NCBI RefSeq assembly: GCF_014279975.1
Contig: NZ_CP047936.1
Span: 1,240,001 to 1,304,000 of the forward strand
DNA: 64,000 nucleotides
Origin: Synechococcus sp. BIOS-U3-1
GTDB lineage: Bacteria > Cyanobacteriota > Cyanobacteriia > PCC-6307 > Cyanobiaceae
Direction of reading: 5' to 3'
Shown: piece after piece, positions 7,347 to 16,624 of the stretch
Numbering within the stretch: position 1 is the first letter of the stretch
How the letters are laid out: each line of letters opens with the position of its first letter
Program-made: the position numbers and the translations under genes
Notes under the pieces: model-generated
What the model was told of the DNA's origin: nothing
The model's database searches: none
The model's input: the letters and a program-made list of their open reading frames with translations, nothing else

Positions 7347-8792
7347 GTGTTCAATATTGCTCTTCTGAGTCAGAGCTGGAAACGTCTTCGCATCCAGCTC
7401 TTCCGATCAACAGCCTCGCTAGCGGGTATTTCCCTACTCGTTTCATCCGGTTGGATTGGAGTGCAACTGACCAATCGTCAACAGCACTGGGCTGATCACA
7501 GTCCTGCACTCTCTCTGGCCCAATTGTCCAGTGCGCTGATTCTTGTTCAGAGTTTCCGCGGTGATCCCAAACGTGCTGTTCCGTCGCTTTGGTCAGAGCG
7601 TTTGGGCCTTGAGCCAGCCATTGATCTCTGGCGGCGCTACGGCCGCTCCATGTGGTGGCAGGGATGGTCGCAAGACGGTGATGCTTATCTGATTCTTTCG
7701 TCCTCAACGTTTCCTTCAAAGATTCAAGGGCTTGAACGTCAGCGTGTGGGCTCGATGGAGGTTTTGGCTTCCGATGCATTACATCGGCAGCAGTTGTTGC
7801 AAGGGCTGAAAACCAATCAGGTCCAAAAGGCTGCCGTGCCCCACGGCAGCCTCCTAGGAGCCTGTTTCCAGGGCCTATTGGAGGGGCCGGGGGTGATTTG
7901 GAACGCGGATGCGCTCGCAACACTCAGCGGAACGCTTGCTCCCTTGCTTCAACAGGGTCGCGAGGGTTGTGTTCAGCTTCGGCTTCAGTCCAATCAAATT
8001 CGTTGGGACGGTGTCATCGGCCGTCGACCCCTGAGTTCCCTGACCCAGCTGAGCTCAGGATTAGCACCAGGCTATTTCGAAGCAGGTCCTCATCCCACAT
8101 CCACCTCTTCAGCCTTAAGCGATCTCACATTGCTTCAGGTTGATGGACAGCATATGGACCTGATTCTGGGAACGTTGCTGTCTCGGCAGATCATTCAGGC
8201 TCCACTTGAGGAGCACTACGGAATCAATGGTTCCATGCGTAATGAAATTGCTGACCTCCCGTTTTCCTTACGGCTGCAAAGCCGTGCAAACGGTGCGTAC
8301 AAAGCTGGCTTACAGGTTCAATTGCCCTTGAGTACGAGCCGACAGCAATGGACAGCGATCCTTAATGCAGTTTCGGATCGCCTTGGTTCCAGCGGATTTC
8401 AGAAGCGTGAGGAGGATCAGCCGTCCCCTAATCAAGAGAGTCCTACCCTCTGGCAGTTGCGGGATGATTCTGATCAGACCACCGTCGGGGGCTGGGAGAT
8501 CATCCAAGGCCCGACGTCGCCAGTGTTGAGCATCGGCTTTGGCACTGAACCTGCTGTTCAGGCTTTCCTTACACCCCTCTCGCAGCAACAATCCCCGTCA
8601 CTCAGAGTCACAGGTGACCCAAAGCGATTAACTCAACTTGGGCTGCTTGGAGGTCTTTGGCCTAAGCCAGTTCAGACCGCATCGAGCCTGAATCTGGAGA
8701 TCAGGCCTCTCAACAACCCAGGTAATCGCCAGTCAGTCAGCCACTCGTGGTGGAGAGTCAGCGGAAGCCTGACACTGACTCCTGACTCTTAA
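7347..8792 (+). CDS. Membrane-anchored protein of unknown function (481 aa)
   Basis: The frame opens at a TTG (7311), but a GTG at 7347 avoids overlap with the preceding small gene, so I take it as the start. One N-terminal transmembrane segment lies at residues ~20-40 (ASLAGISLLVSSGWIGV). A long soluble, probably periplasmic or lumenal, part of ~440 residues follows with no catalytic motif I recognise. Size and layout recall cyanobacterial DUF3352-type proteins, though I cannot confirm this. It ends 4 bases inside the convergent thf1 gene. Probably co-transcribed with petN. Confidence 0.7.
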   Translation: MFNIALLSQSWKRLRIQLFRSTASLAGISLLVSSGWIGVQLTNRQQHWADHSPALSLAQLSSALILVQSFRGDPKRAVPSLWSERLGLEPAIDLWRRYGRSMWWQGWSQDGDAYLILSSSTFPSKIQGLERQRVGSMEVLASDALHRQQLLQGLKTNQVQKAAVPHGSLLGACFQGLLEGPGVIWNADALATLSGTLAPLLQQGREGCVQLRLQSNQIRWDGVIGRRPLSSLTQLSSGLAPGYFEAGPHPTSTSSALSDLTLLQVDGQHMDLILGTLLSRQIIQAPLEEHYGINGSMRNEIADLPFSLRLQSRANGAYKAGLQVQLPLSTSRQQWTAILNAVSDRLGSSGFQKREEDQPSPNQESPTLWQLRDDSDQTTVGGWEIIQGPTSPVLSIGFGTEPAVQAFLTPLSQQQSPSLRVTGDPKRLTQLGLLGGLWPKPVQTASSLNLEIRPLNNPGNRQSVSHSWWRVSGSLTLTPDS

Positions 8793-9469
8793 TCCTTGGA
8801 TGCTTTTTCAGCCTTCTGCCGTTCGCGCTTGCGTCGTTCGGCAGCGAGCGTTTCCTCCATGAGTTCAACGGCTTGAACCATTTTTTCGAGGTTGCTGCGA
8901 TAGAGCCCCAGATCCTTCTCCAGGCGAGGACGAGACAATCCGATCTGCTCACCGATGGCGTGAACCGTTTTGCTCAGTTCCTCGGGATCATCACTTTCGT
9001 TGCCTTGAGCTTCGGAGAGCAGGCTGAATAATCCAACGGCGACGAGACGGGAGTAGTGAAATTCATCTCCGGTCACTGCTGAAAGGCCGCTGGCCAGGGG
9101 CTCTGGAGCACCTTTGCCCTTCGATTTCAACCAGGTTTGTACGTCATCAACAGTGTGTCCTTTGACGGCTTTGCTGCTCCCTTGCGCGAGAGCCTTGATT
9201 TCATCGCCATCAAATCCGTTGCAACTGCAGAGAGCGGCAAACAAAGGGTCGAGTTGTTTCTCTGGGCGGTATCCCTTCGTGAACGCCTGGAAGACCTGAC
9301 ACAGCCCCACAGCGAACAACGCATTGATCCTGAAGTGGGTTTGATGACTCAGTAGGTGGAGTTCCACCAGCAGTTCATCGGCTGTGCGTCGATACAGCGA
9401 AGGAATGACGTAAGGGAAAGCGGAGTGAAAGGCTTTCTTGCTGTCAGCGATCGTCTGGGACCCAGTCAA
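8789..9469 (-). CDS. thf1: Thylakoid formation protein Thf1/Psb29
   Basis: This 226-residue protein starts at a TTG as [20 protein letters not shown]. Blocks [23 protein letters not shown] and [13 protein letters not shown] match Thf1/Psb29 closely, and the C-terminus (residues ~180-226) is a charged coiled coil ([19 protein letters not shown]). Thf1 is a thylakoid-associated factor needed for photosystem II repair; in cyanobacteria it binds and stabilises FtsH protease complexes. An ftsH gene lies 0.8 kb downstream, which fits. The long plus-strand frames within it are shadows. Divergent from clpP. Confidence 0.93.
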   Translation of the reverse strand: MTGSQTIADSKKAFHSAFPYVIPSLYRRTADELLVELHLLSHQTHFRINALFAVGLCQVFQAFTKGYRPEKQLDPLFAALCSCNGFDGDEIKALAQGSSKAVKGHTVDDVQTWLKSKGKGAPEPLASGLSAVTGDEFHYSRLVAVGLFSLLSEAQGNESDDPEELSKTVHAIGEQIGLSRPRLEKDLGLYRSNLEKMVQAVELMEETLAAERRKRERQKAEKASKD

Positions 9470-9550
9470 GCTTTTCTAAGGCTGTCTTTAAGGCAAGACC
9501 ATAGCGCTGCTGTTGCCGCCGTTAAGATTCGGCAAGTCAGTAAGCCCAAC

Positions 9551-10141
9551 ATGATCCCCATCGTCATTGAGGAATCCGGACGCGGGGAAAGGGCGTTTGA
9601 TATTTATTCGCGCTTGCTGCGCGAACGCATCATCTTTCTTGGTGAAGCTGTCACCAGCGAGTCGGCGAACAGGATTGTCGCTCAGTTGCTGTTTCTCGAA
9701 GCGGAGGATCCTGAAAAGGACATCTACCTCTACATCAATTCTCCGGGAGGATCTGTCTACGACGGTCTTGGTATTTTCGACACGATGCAGCACATCAAGC
9801 CCGATGTACAAACAGTGTGTGTCGGACTAGCCGCAAGTATGGGTGCGTTTCTTTTGTGTGCAGGGACTAAAGGGAAACGCAGCAGTCTCCAGCATTCGCG
9901 CATCATGATTCACCAACCACTTGGTGGTGCAAGGGGACAGGCCAGCGATATTCGTATTCAGGCTGACGAAATTCTTTACTTGAAGGATCGCTTGAATCAG
10001 GAACTTGCCGATAGAACCAGTCAGCCTCTAGACAAGATTCAAACGGATACTGATCGTGATTTCTTTATGTCCCCAGCTGAAGCTAAGGACTATGGATTGA
10101 TCGATAGTGTGATCGATAAGCGTCCTGTGCATTCTGTTTGA
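9551..10141 (+). CDS. clpP: ATP-dependent Clp protease proteolytic subunit
   Basis: A 196-residue ClpP from the ATG at 9551 ([17 protein letters not shown]). The open frame extends further upstream but that part is antisense to thf1. The catalytic triad is present: Ser in GLAASMGAF (~residue 98), His in [10 protein letters not shown] (~123) and Asp in DTDRDFF (~172). The oxyanion glycine-rich [11 protein letters not shown] loop is present too. It is thus an active serine peptidase subunit, not a ClpR. It forms a barrel that works with Clp ATPases in the cytosol. A strong terminator follows at 10159. Confidence 0.95.
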   Translation: MIPIVIEESGRGERAFDIYSRLLRERIIFLGEAVTSESANRIVAQLLFLEAEDPEKDIYLYINSPGGSVYDGLGIFDTMQHIKPDVQTVCVGLAASMGAFLLCAGTKGKRSSLQHSRIMIHQPLGGARGQASDIRIQADEILYLKDRLNQELADRTSQPLDKIQTDTDRDFFMSPAEAKDYGLIDSVIDKRPVHSV

Positions 10142-10158
10142 CTTTTACTTCATCAATT

Positions 10159-10185
10159 AAAAAACTCCCCTCATGGGGATTTTTT
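10159..10185 (+). terminator. Rho-independent terminator of clpP
   Basis: An A-rich lead, a CTCCCC / GGGGA hairpin with a TCAT loop and a run of T residues (ACTCCCCTCATGGGGATTTT) follow clpP by about 20 bases. This is a classic intrinsic terminator in plus orientation. Confidence 0.85.
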
Positions 10186-10223
10186 AATGCTTGTAGTTTT
10201 TCTTGGATGATTGATATGAGGGC

Positions 10224-10256
10224 AAAAAAATTCCAGACTCATTGCTGAGTCTGGAA
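10224..10256 (-). terminator. Rho-independent terminator of ftsH
   Basis: Read on the minus strand, an 11-bp perfect stem (TTCCAGACTCA / TGAGTCTGGAA) with a GCAA loop is followed by seven T residues. It lies just after the ftsH stop codon at 10280 and faces the clpP terminator. Confidence 0.92.
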
Positions 10257-10279
10257 CAAGAAATGTTGACAGAACTAAT

Positions 10280-12193
10280 TCAGTTCAGAACAGGTGAGAA
10301 ACGATCCTTTTCTGGAATCGTGGTGTAAGTGGCAAGAATTTCGCGGAATTCGTCGCCATCCATCGTTTCTTTCTCGATCAGAAGTTCGACGAGACGATCC
10401 ATCGCTTCCCGTTGACCTTGAACAAGGCTCAAGGTTTCTTCGTAGCACTGCATGACGATTCCACGAACCTGCTCATCAATTTGCTTAGAGGTCCCCTCAG
10501 ACGTGTCACTGCGTGTCATCAGATCTCTACCAAGAAAGACCTCCTGACTTCCACCACCTGTTGACATCTGGCCAAGACCGCTCATGCCATAACGAGTCAC
10601 CATCTGCCGAGCAATGGAGGCAACCATTTGGATATCTCCTCCAGCACCAGTGGTGACTTCTGCGTAGCCGAACACCACATCTTCCGCAGCTCGACCACCC
10701 AAAGCGCCCATAATCCGAGCTTTTAACTGAGAACGGGAAACCAGCATCTGTTCTTCATCGGGTGAGAACCAAGTCAAACCTTGAGCTTGTCCACGTGGAA
10801 TGAGGGTGACCTTCTGGACAGGATCATGATCCTTCACAAGGCTGCCAACCAGAGCGTGACCAACCTCGTGATACGCAATCAGACGTTTGCTGCGACCGTC
10901 GGTCAATGGATGACCTTCTAATCCTGCAATAATTCGGTCAACAGCATCATCAATTTCAGACAGGCTGATGGTGTCCTTACGACGTCGGGCCGTCAGGATC
11001 GCAGCCTCGTTAAGGAGATTGGCAAGGTCAGCACCTGTGAAACCAGGTGTCCTGCGGGCAATGCTTTCGAGAGACAGATCTTCAGCAAGCTTTTTATTGC
11101 GTGAGTGAACTTTGAGAATGGACAAGCGGCCCTTGATATCCGGCGCATCGACTGTCACCTGGCGGTCAAAACGACCAGGACGCATCAATGCTGAATCAAG
11201 GACATCGGGGCGGTTGGTAGCGGCAATGATGATGATTCCACTATTGCCTTCGAAGCCATCCATTTCAGTGAGCAGCTGATTCAGCGTTTGCTCGCGTTCA
11301 TCGTTACCGCCTCCGATACCCGCACCTCTTTGGCGACCAACGGCATCGATCTCATCAATAAAGATGAGGCAGGGACTGTTTTCTTTGGCACGTTTAAACA
11401 GGTCACGGACCCTGCTGGCACCGACACCCACAAACATTTCCACAAATTCAGAACCCGACAGGGAGAAGAAGGGAACACCTGCTTCACCTGCAATTGCTTT
11501 TGCCAGCAAGGTCTTACCAGTACCAGGAGGCCCTACAAGCAACACACCCTTCGGAATCTGGGCACCGACCGAAGTGAATTTTTCTGGCTGCTTCAGGAAT
11601 GTCACAACCTCTTCAAGGTCCTGCTTGGCTTCGTTGACGCCTGCAACGTCGTCAAACATCACCCCTGTTTCTGCCTCCATAGCAAAACGGGCTTTTGTCT
11701 TGCCGAACTGCATGGCTTGACCAGGACCACCAGGCATGTTGTTGCCACGACGGGCAAGGAAAATCAGAGCACCGATCAGAAGTAGCGGGAACGCAAGGTT
11801 TCCAAGGATGCCAAGAGCGGGGGGCGCAGTTTTGGGAGGGTGAACATCAAAACTGATGCCTTCAGCCTTGAGGGTATTAATCAGTTCTGGTGCCAAGCCA
11901 GGTAGGTCGACTCTCAAACGTTGAACTCGGTTGTCGAGATCGGGATCAACCGCTTCAACCACAGCATCACGGCCACCGTCATAAATGTCGACTGACGTCA
12001 CCCGACCAGCTTCCACGTAATCCAGAAAACGGCCATAACTCATCCTGGCAACCGCCGTGTTGCGTGGCGCCTCCGTTGGTCCACCCGGTTTCAGGTTGTT
12101 CAGCGCTCCGCTGCCGAAGAATTGCAATGCCAGCAGCAGAGCAACAGTGATGGGAAGTCCCCAGAGAAGGATCTGCCGCCAGCGCTGATTCAT
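10280..12193 (-). CDS. ftsH: ATP-dependent zinc metalloprotease FtsH
   Basis: This 637-residue FtsH starts at the ATG at 12193 ([12 protein letters not shown]). Two transmembrane helices lie near residues 8-25 and 127-147. An AAA+ domain follows with Walker A GPPGTGKT (~221-228), Walker B LIFIDEID and the SRH arginine-finger region. The M41 protease domain has the zinc motif HEVGH (~442-446). FtsH hexamers degrade damaged membrane proteins such as D1 in photosystem II repair. It sits close to thf1, whose product stabilises FtsH. Which of the several cyanobacterial FtsH paralogues it is cannot be fixed from sequence alone. Confidence 0.96.
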   Translation of the reverse strand: MNQRWRQILLWGLPITVALLLALQFFGSGALNNLKPGGPTEAPRNTAVARMSYGRFLDYVEAGRVTSVDIYDGGRDAVVEAVDPDLDNRVQRLRVDLPGLAPELINTLKAEGISFDVHPPKTAPPALGILGNLAFPLLLIGALIFLARRGNNMPGGPGQAMQFGKTKARFAMEAETGVMFDDVAGVNEAKQDLEEVVTFLKQPEKFTSVGAQIPKGVLLVGPPGTGKTLLAKAIAGEAGVPFFSLSGSEFVEMFVGVGASRVRDLFKRAKENSPCLIFIDEIDAVGRQRGAGIGGGNDEREQTLNQLLTEMDGFEGNSGIIIIAATNRPDVLDSALMRPGRFDRQVTVDAPDIKGRLSILKVHSRNKKLAEDLSLESIARRTPGFTGADLANLLNEAAILTARRRKDTISLSEIDDAVDRIIAGLEGHPLTDGRSKRLIAYHEVGHALVGSLVKDHDPVQKVTLIPRGQAQGLTWFSPDEEQMLVSRSQLKARIMGALGGRAAEDVVFGYAEVTTGAGGDIQMVASIARQMVTRYGMSGLGQMSTGGGSQEVFLGRDLMTRSDTSEGTSKQIDEQVRGIVMQCYEETLSLVQGQREAMDRLVELLIEKETMDGDEFREILATYTTIPEKDRFSPVLN

Positions 12194-12255
12194 GGCAATC
12201 AAGAAGATCCGACGATCGTAAGAGCTACGGGTTACAAACTGTGCAGTTCTTCTAC

Positions 12256-13485
12256 CTAAAGACTGCGCAACGCCGTAATCGGATCGAGGCGTGCTGCGCG
12301 CCGTGCGGGAACTACACCGAAAAACAGTCCAATCGAACCTGAAAGCCCAACCGTTAGAAGAACTGTTGGCACACCGATGGCAGCCGGAAGCGGGGTCAAC
12401 AAGCTCACCGCCGCAATCGCCCCATAACCGGCTGCGGTCCCAATGACCCCTCCAAGACTGGAGAGAACCAGAGATTCGACCAGAAACTGACGCAGAACAT
12501 CCGAGCTGCGTGCACCAAGTGCTTTGCGCAGTCCGATTTCCTCGGTTCTTTCGCTCACAGAAACCAACATGATGTTCATAATGCCGATCCCGCCGACCAG
12601 CAGAGACACCCCTCCGATGGCACCAAGCATCAGGGTTAGACCACCGGTAATGGTTCCGACAATCGTCAGTGCGTCCTGTTGGGAACGAACAGCGAAATCG
12701 TCATCACGAAGAATGCGATGCCGTTGACGCAACAGATTTGAGATTTGGAATTTTGCCGCACTGGTGCTGTTCTCGTCTCTGGCCTCTGCACTGATGAAAC
12801 TGAGGCTCACTCCATAGGTGGGGTCGCGCCCCTTAAGGCGGCTGACCATCGTGCTGAGGGGGATATAGGCGTTTTCATCCTGATTGGACCCGAAGACAGC
12901 TCCTTTAGGGGCCATCACTCCGATCACGTTGAAATTTTGGTCGCGGATGCGCAGAGAACTACCAATTGCTGCCCCACTTGGAAACAGCTTGTCGCGCAGA
13001 TCAGGACCGATCACCACCACCGTGCGTGCGGATTGAACGTCTTGTTCGCTGATAAAACGCCCCCGACCCACTTCAAAACTTCTGACAGGTAGAAACTCCG
13101 GTGTCACCCCAAAGATGGCTGCTGTGCTGCTTCTTGCCCCTGACTGCACCACCTCGTTAGCGTTGATCTGTGGAGCTACCCGCTTGACGCTGGGGACCTG
13201 TTGAGCAATTGCCTCAGCGTCTTCCAGCACCAGAGTGCGAGGAAATGCCACCCCCTGACGCCTTGTGTCGTTACTGCCTGGCACCACGAACAGCACATTG
13301 GCTCCCAGGTTGCTCAGCTGATTTTCAGCAAGATTCTGGGCACCACGTCCCACGCCAACAAGTGTGATCACAGATGCATTGCCGATCACAATGCCAAGCA
13401 TCGTCAACAGGCTGCGCAACTTGTTGGCCTTCAAAGTGTTGAGGGCCATGCCGACGGTTTCGGCGATGGGCAGATTGCTCGCCAT
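12256..13485 (-). CDS. MacB/FtsX-like ABC transporter permease
   Basis: A 409-residue permease. The N-terminal helix [20 protein letters not shown] is the MacB_PCD signature. A ~220-residue periplasmic domain follows, then three C-terminal helices with the FtsX core [15 protein letters not shown] and [14 protein letters not shown]. Such permeases pair with a separate ATPase and export lipopeptides or macrolides, or transmit force across the envelope. No ATPase or adaptor gene lies beside it; instead it follows pyk by 13 bases on the same strand. The substrate cannot be predicted. Confidence 0.88.
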   Translation of the reverse strand: MASNLPIAETVGMALNTLKANKLRSLLTMLGIVIGNASVITLVGVGRGAQNLAENQLSNLGANVLFVVPGSNDTRRQGVAFPRTLVLEDAEAIAQQVPSVKRVAPQINANEVVQSGARSSTAAIFGVTPEFLPVRSFEVGRGRFISEQDVQSARTVVVIGPDLRDKLFPSGAAIGSSLRIRDQNFNVIGVMAPKGAVFGSNQDENAYIPLSTMVSRLKGRDPTYGVSLSFISAEARDENSTSAAKFQISNLLRQRHRILRDDDFAVRSQQDALTIVGTITGGLTLMLGAIGGVSLLVGGIGIMNIMLVSVSERTEEIGLRKALGARSSDVLRQFLVESLVLSSLGGVIGTAAGYGAIAAVSLLTPLPAAIGVPTVLLTVGLSGSIGLFFGVVPARRAARLDPITALRSL

Positions 13486-13498
13486 GGGGTGCTGAGGC

Positions 13499-15283
13499 TT
13501 AGAGCATCGTGTCGAGTTTCACAGCCATGTTGCTGCCGGTTCCTCGATGAACGGCTCCTTCTTTGACAAGCAGAGTCACAACTTCGCCTTCCAGCAGATC
13601 TCTCGTGGCATTGGCAATGCCTGTAATGACGGGGATGCCAAGACGCTGGGCTATCACTGCCGCATGGGAGCTCTCTGCGGGCGTTTCAGTGATCACCGCT
13701 GCGGCGTCTCTGATGGCGTCGAGATAGTCGGCATTTGTATCGGTGGCCACCAGCACCTCGCCGGGCTCGAGTTTGGCGCAGTCACTTGCGCAGGTTGCGA
13801 TGCGCACTTTTCCGCTGATTGATCCACTGCCGAAGCCTGTTCCACGACCGAGCACAGCACTCACAATGCCCACCTTGATCAGATCGGTGGAGCCGCTGAC
13901 TCCAGCAAGGGTGCCAGCTGTCTGAACGCAGAGGTCCCCGTCCTTGAGTACGCCCAACTCCTGTGCCACTCCCATGGCGAGAGTGAAGGTTGCGGTTGTG
14001 CTCTGCTGCGTTTCGATCAGTAGCGGTGTCACGCCCCAGACAAGTTGAAGTTTTCTGGCCACTGACACCTCGGATGTGACCGCAAGGATCGGGGTGGATG
14101 GTCGAAATTTGCTCACATTGTGTGCGGTGGCACCACTTTTCGTCAGCGGCAGAATCGCCGCCGCATTGAGCTGTCGGGCAATGCTGCTGACTGCGCCGCT
14201 GATGGCATTGGGAATTGTGCTTGGTAGATGCGTATCGATCGGGCGTTGCGGATAGTCCCGTTCAATCCGTCGGGCGATCGTGGCCATCGTCTCCACGGCT
14301 TCGACGGGAAAATCTCCCACTGCAGTCTCGTTGGAGAGCATCACAGCATCGGTGCCATCAAGAATGGCGTTCGCCACATCACTAACCTCAGCGCGCGTTG
14401 GACGAGGGCTTGAGGCCATTGAATCCAGCATCTGGGTGGCCGTGATGATCGGAATTCCAAGGCTGTTGGCCTTGTGGATCAGATCCTTCTGCAGCAGAGG
14501 CACCTCTTCGGCAGGCATTTCCACGCCGAGATCACCTCGGGCCACCATGACGCCATCGCAGAGGGGAAGGATGGCGTCGATTTGATCGATGGCTTCAAAT
14601 TTTTCGATCTTGGCAACCACAGGAGTCGAGAAGCCGTGTTTCCTGATCAGCTCACGAATTTCCTGCATGTCCGATGGATTGCGGACGAAACTCAGTGCGA
14701 CCCAGTCGACTCCCTGCTGCAAGCCGAATGCCAAATCCTGGCGGTCCTTGGTGGTGAGTGCTCTCACCGACAGCTGCACATCAGGGAAATTGACTCCCTT
14801 GTTGTTGGACAGCACTCCACCAACGTTGACAACGCAGTGAAGAGTCTGGTCAACCTCATCCACCCGGTCGACTTTCATTTCGACTCGACCATCATCGAGC
14901 AAGATGCGACTGCCTGCTGTGACCTCCTCGGCAAGCTTGTCGTAGGTGACCGTGGCAACCGTCTGGTTGCATCGCACCTGTTTGGACGTAAGGGCGAAGT
15001 GATCGCCCTTTCCAAGGGTGATTGGACCTTCTTCAAAGCGACCCAATCGAATCTTCGGACCTTGAAGATCCTGCAAAATCCCGATGTGGACCCCGAGCTC
15101 ATGGGCCACCTGTCGGATAGTGGCGATCCTGGCGGCGTGCTCGGAGTGGTCCCCGTGCGAGAAGTTCAGTCGGAATGTTGTCGCGCCTGCTTGAACCAGT
15201 TCCCGAATGCGTTCGGGACTTTCGGTGGCTGGGCCGATCGTGGCGACGATCTTGGTTCTGCGTGTCAGATCGATCTCGGCCAT
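13499..15283 (-). CDS. pyk: Pyruvate kinase with C-terminal PEP-utiliser-like domain
   Basis: A 594-residue enzyme. The barrel begins RRTKIVATIGPATESPERI, contains the substrate/Mg motif region VVAKIEKFEAIDQIDAI and the MVARGDLGVEMP block, and has the ITATQMLDSM segment. A C-terminal alpha/beta domain follows. Residues ~490-590 form an extra swivelling domain with TETPAESSHAAVIAQRLGIP, as in Bacillus-type long pyruvate kinases, but its catalytic histidine role is not retained in that family. It converts PEP and ADP to pyruvate and ATP. The antisense 286-residue frame here is a shadow. Confidence 0.95.
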   Translation of the reverse strand: MAEIDLTRRTKIVATIGPATESPERIRELVQAGATTFRLNFSHGDHSEHAARIATIRQVAHELGVHIGILQDLQGPKIRLGRFEEGPITLGKGDHFALTSKQVRCNQTVATVTYDKLAEEVTAGSRILLDDGRVEMKVDRVDEVDQTLHCVVNVGGVLSNNKGVNFPDVQLSVRALTTKDRQDLAFGLQQGVDWVALSFVRNPSDMQEIRELIRKHGFSTPVVAKIEKFEAIDQIDAILPLCDGVMVARGDLGVEMPAEEVPLLQKDLIHKANSLGIPIITATQMLDSMASSPRPTRAEVSDVANAILDGTDAVMLSNETAVGDFPVEAVETMATIARRIERDYPQRPIDTHLPSTIPNAISGAVSSIARQLNAAAILPLTKSGATAHNVSKFRPSTPILAVTSEVSVARKLQLVWGVTPLLIETQQSTTATFTLAMGVAQELGVLKDGDLCVQTAGTLAGVSGSTDLIKVGIVSAVLGRGTGFGSGSISGKVRIATCASDCAKLEPGEVLVATDTNADYLDAIRDAAAVITETPAESSHAAVIAQRLGIPVITGIANATRDLLEGEVVTLLVKEGAVHRGTGSNMAVKLDTML

Positions 15284-15343
15284 CCTTGCCGCCGGAAACC
15301 AGCGGAATCTACCGTCATGCCCTCAACCCTCTGATGATTCTCC

Positions 15344-15673
15344 GTGCTTCTCAACGACTACCAACTTCAATCCCGCAGCACGGCCCGATACCCCGATGCC
15401 GGAAATAATCTCATCTATCCAACCCTTGGCCTGTCCGGTGAGGCCGGTGAAGTCGCCGACAAAGTCAAAAAATTGATCCGCGATCGTGGAGGTGTTGTGG
15501 ACGAGTGCTTCACCAAAGATGTGGGCCTGGAGCTTGGGGATGTGCTCTGGTACGTGGCCCAGCTGGCCACTGAACTGGGCCTCAGCCTCGAAGAGGTGGC
15601 CTCGGCCAATCTCAGCAAACTTCAGAGTCGGTCCCAACGCGGCACTCTTCAGGGGGAGGGTGATCATCGTTAA
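15344..15673 (+). CDS. MazG-like nucleotide pyrophosphohydrolase
   Basis: A 109-residue protein from a GTG start (MLLNDYQLQSRSTARYPD). It has the helical EAGEVADKVKKLIRDRGG and LELGDVLWYVAQLA motifs: the E-x-x-E-x-x-D and E-x-x-D metal-binding pairs of all-alpha NTP pyrophosphatases (MazG superfamily). It probably hydrolyses non-canonical or excess nucleoside triphosphates to monophosphate plus pyrophosphate. Divergent from pyk, with about 60 bases between them for both promoters. It converges on the YggT-family gene. Confidence 0.85.
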   Translation: MLLNDYQLQSRSTARYPDAGNNLIYPTLGLSGEAGEVADKVKKLIRDRGGVVDECFTKDVGLELGDVLWYVAQLATELGLSLEEVASANLSKLQSRSQRGTLQGEGDHR

Positions 15674-15691
15674 GAGCTCAGCGATTTGCGC

Positions 15692-15997
15692 TCAGCCGTA
15701 GGCCCCGACCCCACCTGCATAAGCAATCATGCTTGCCCGCATCAGCAGAGATTGCATCAAATTGAGTGCAACAAAAGCAAGAATGGCCGACAAGTCCAGT
15801 CCACCGAGCGGTGGGATCAAGCCGCGAAAGGCATTGAGATAGGGATCGGTAATCGAGCTCACGGTGCTGAGCACAGGATTTCCCCAGTCGAGATTGGGGA
15901 ACCAGCTCAGAAGCACCCGCACGATCAAGACCAGCGAGTAGATCTGAAGTGTCTGGGAGAGCACCTGAAGGACTGTGGACACAAGCTCGGTGGCCAT
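15692..15997 (-). CDS. YggT (Ycf19) family membrane protein
   Basis: A 101-residue protein with two hydrophobic segments: SQTLQIYSLVLIVRVLLSWFP at residues ~14-34 and a second at ~70-90. The RVLLSWFPNLDW...DPYLNAFRGLIPPLGGLDLS pattern is the YggT/Ycf19 family signature. Members are linked to cell division, shape and thylakoid or nucleoid organisation in cyanobacteria and plastids. scpB ends 24 bases downstream, so a division/segregation context is plausible. Confidence 0.9.
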   Translation of the reverse strand: MATELVSTVLQVLSQTLQIYSLVLIVRVLLSWFPNLDWGNPVLSTVSSITDPYLNAFRGLIPPLGGLDLSAILAFVALNLMQSLLMRASMIAYAGGVGAYG

Positions 15998-16021
15998 GGA
16001 AACCGATGAATTAAGAGAACT

Positions 16022-16570
16022 CTATGCAGCCTGGGATGGTTCGGAGCCACCGCCAAGCTCAGGAAGGACCGAGAACGTTCGATGGAACTTCTCGGACAGC
16101 GTGATCCAGTAGGAGCGCCCCTCGCTTTGACGCTTGCGTTCGATGAAGTTCTGGTTCACCAGTTCTTTGATGTGGTCGTAGGCACCGGAACCTCTGAGAT
16201 CCACCAGATCGGACTGGAGAATCCTTTTTTTCAGTGCCACCGTCGCCAAGGTTCGCAATGTGGCTGTCGAGAGATTGACCGGAAGCAGATCGCGCACAAG
16301 TTCACCCAGACCTGGACGCAACTGCAAGCTGTAACGACCGTTGCTCTGATTGATCTCCAGAGAGGTGTCTCGCTGGGCGTAGCCGGCAATCAGGATCAGA
16401 ATGCCCTGCTCGGTCTCCGATTCGGACAGCCCAACCAAGGACGAGAGCTCCTGCAGCGACACTGGCCGACCTTTCAGGTACAGGATTGCCTCAAGACGAG
16501 CGGGGAGTGATACCAGCGAGGCAGCGCCCTGAGCGTTGTGACTGCGTTCTTGGTCGCGTCCCTGATCCAC
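16022..16570 (-). CDS. scpB: Segregation and condensation protein B
   Basis: A 182-residue ScpB with two winged-helix domains: LPARLEAILYLKGRPVSLQEL in the first and TLRTLATVALKKRILQSDLVDLRG plus the loop GSGAYDHIKELVNQNFIERK in the second. ScpB dimers join ScpA and SMC in chromosome condensation. Flanked by the YggT-family gene downstream and ilvA 55 bases upstream, all on the minus strand. The ORF begins with a polar ~20-residue lead, so a later start is possible. Confidence 0.9.
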   Translation of the reverse strand: MDQGRDQERSHNAQGAASLVSLPARLEAILYLKGRPVSLQELSSLVGLSESETEQGILILIAGYAQRDTSLEINQSNGRYSLQLRPGLGELVRDLLPVNLSTATLRTLATVALKKRILQSDLVDLRGSGAYDHIKELVNQNFIERKRQSEGRSYWITLSEKFHRTFSVLPELGGGSEPSQAA

Positions 16571-16603
16571 GCCAGCATCCAGTGATCCGACAAGCCAAGG
16601 TAA

Positions 16604-16621
16604 CGCTCATCTCAGTGAGCG
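16604..16621 (-). terminator. Hairpin just after ilvA (weak terminator)
   Basis: A perfect 6-bp stem CGCTCA / TGAGCG with a 6-base loop starts 4 bases after the ilvA stop on the minus strand. The following bases (TTACCTTGG) are not a T run, so it may be an attenuating or stabilising 3' hairpin instead. Confidence 0.35.
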
Positions 16622-16624
16622 CCA

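Noticed and set aside
14474-15334. 286-residue frame opposite pyruvate kinase
   Set aside because: Pyruvate kinase motifs are intact on the minus strand; the plus frame is open only by GC-skewed codon use.
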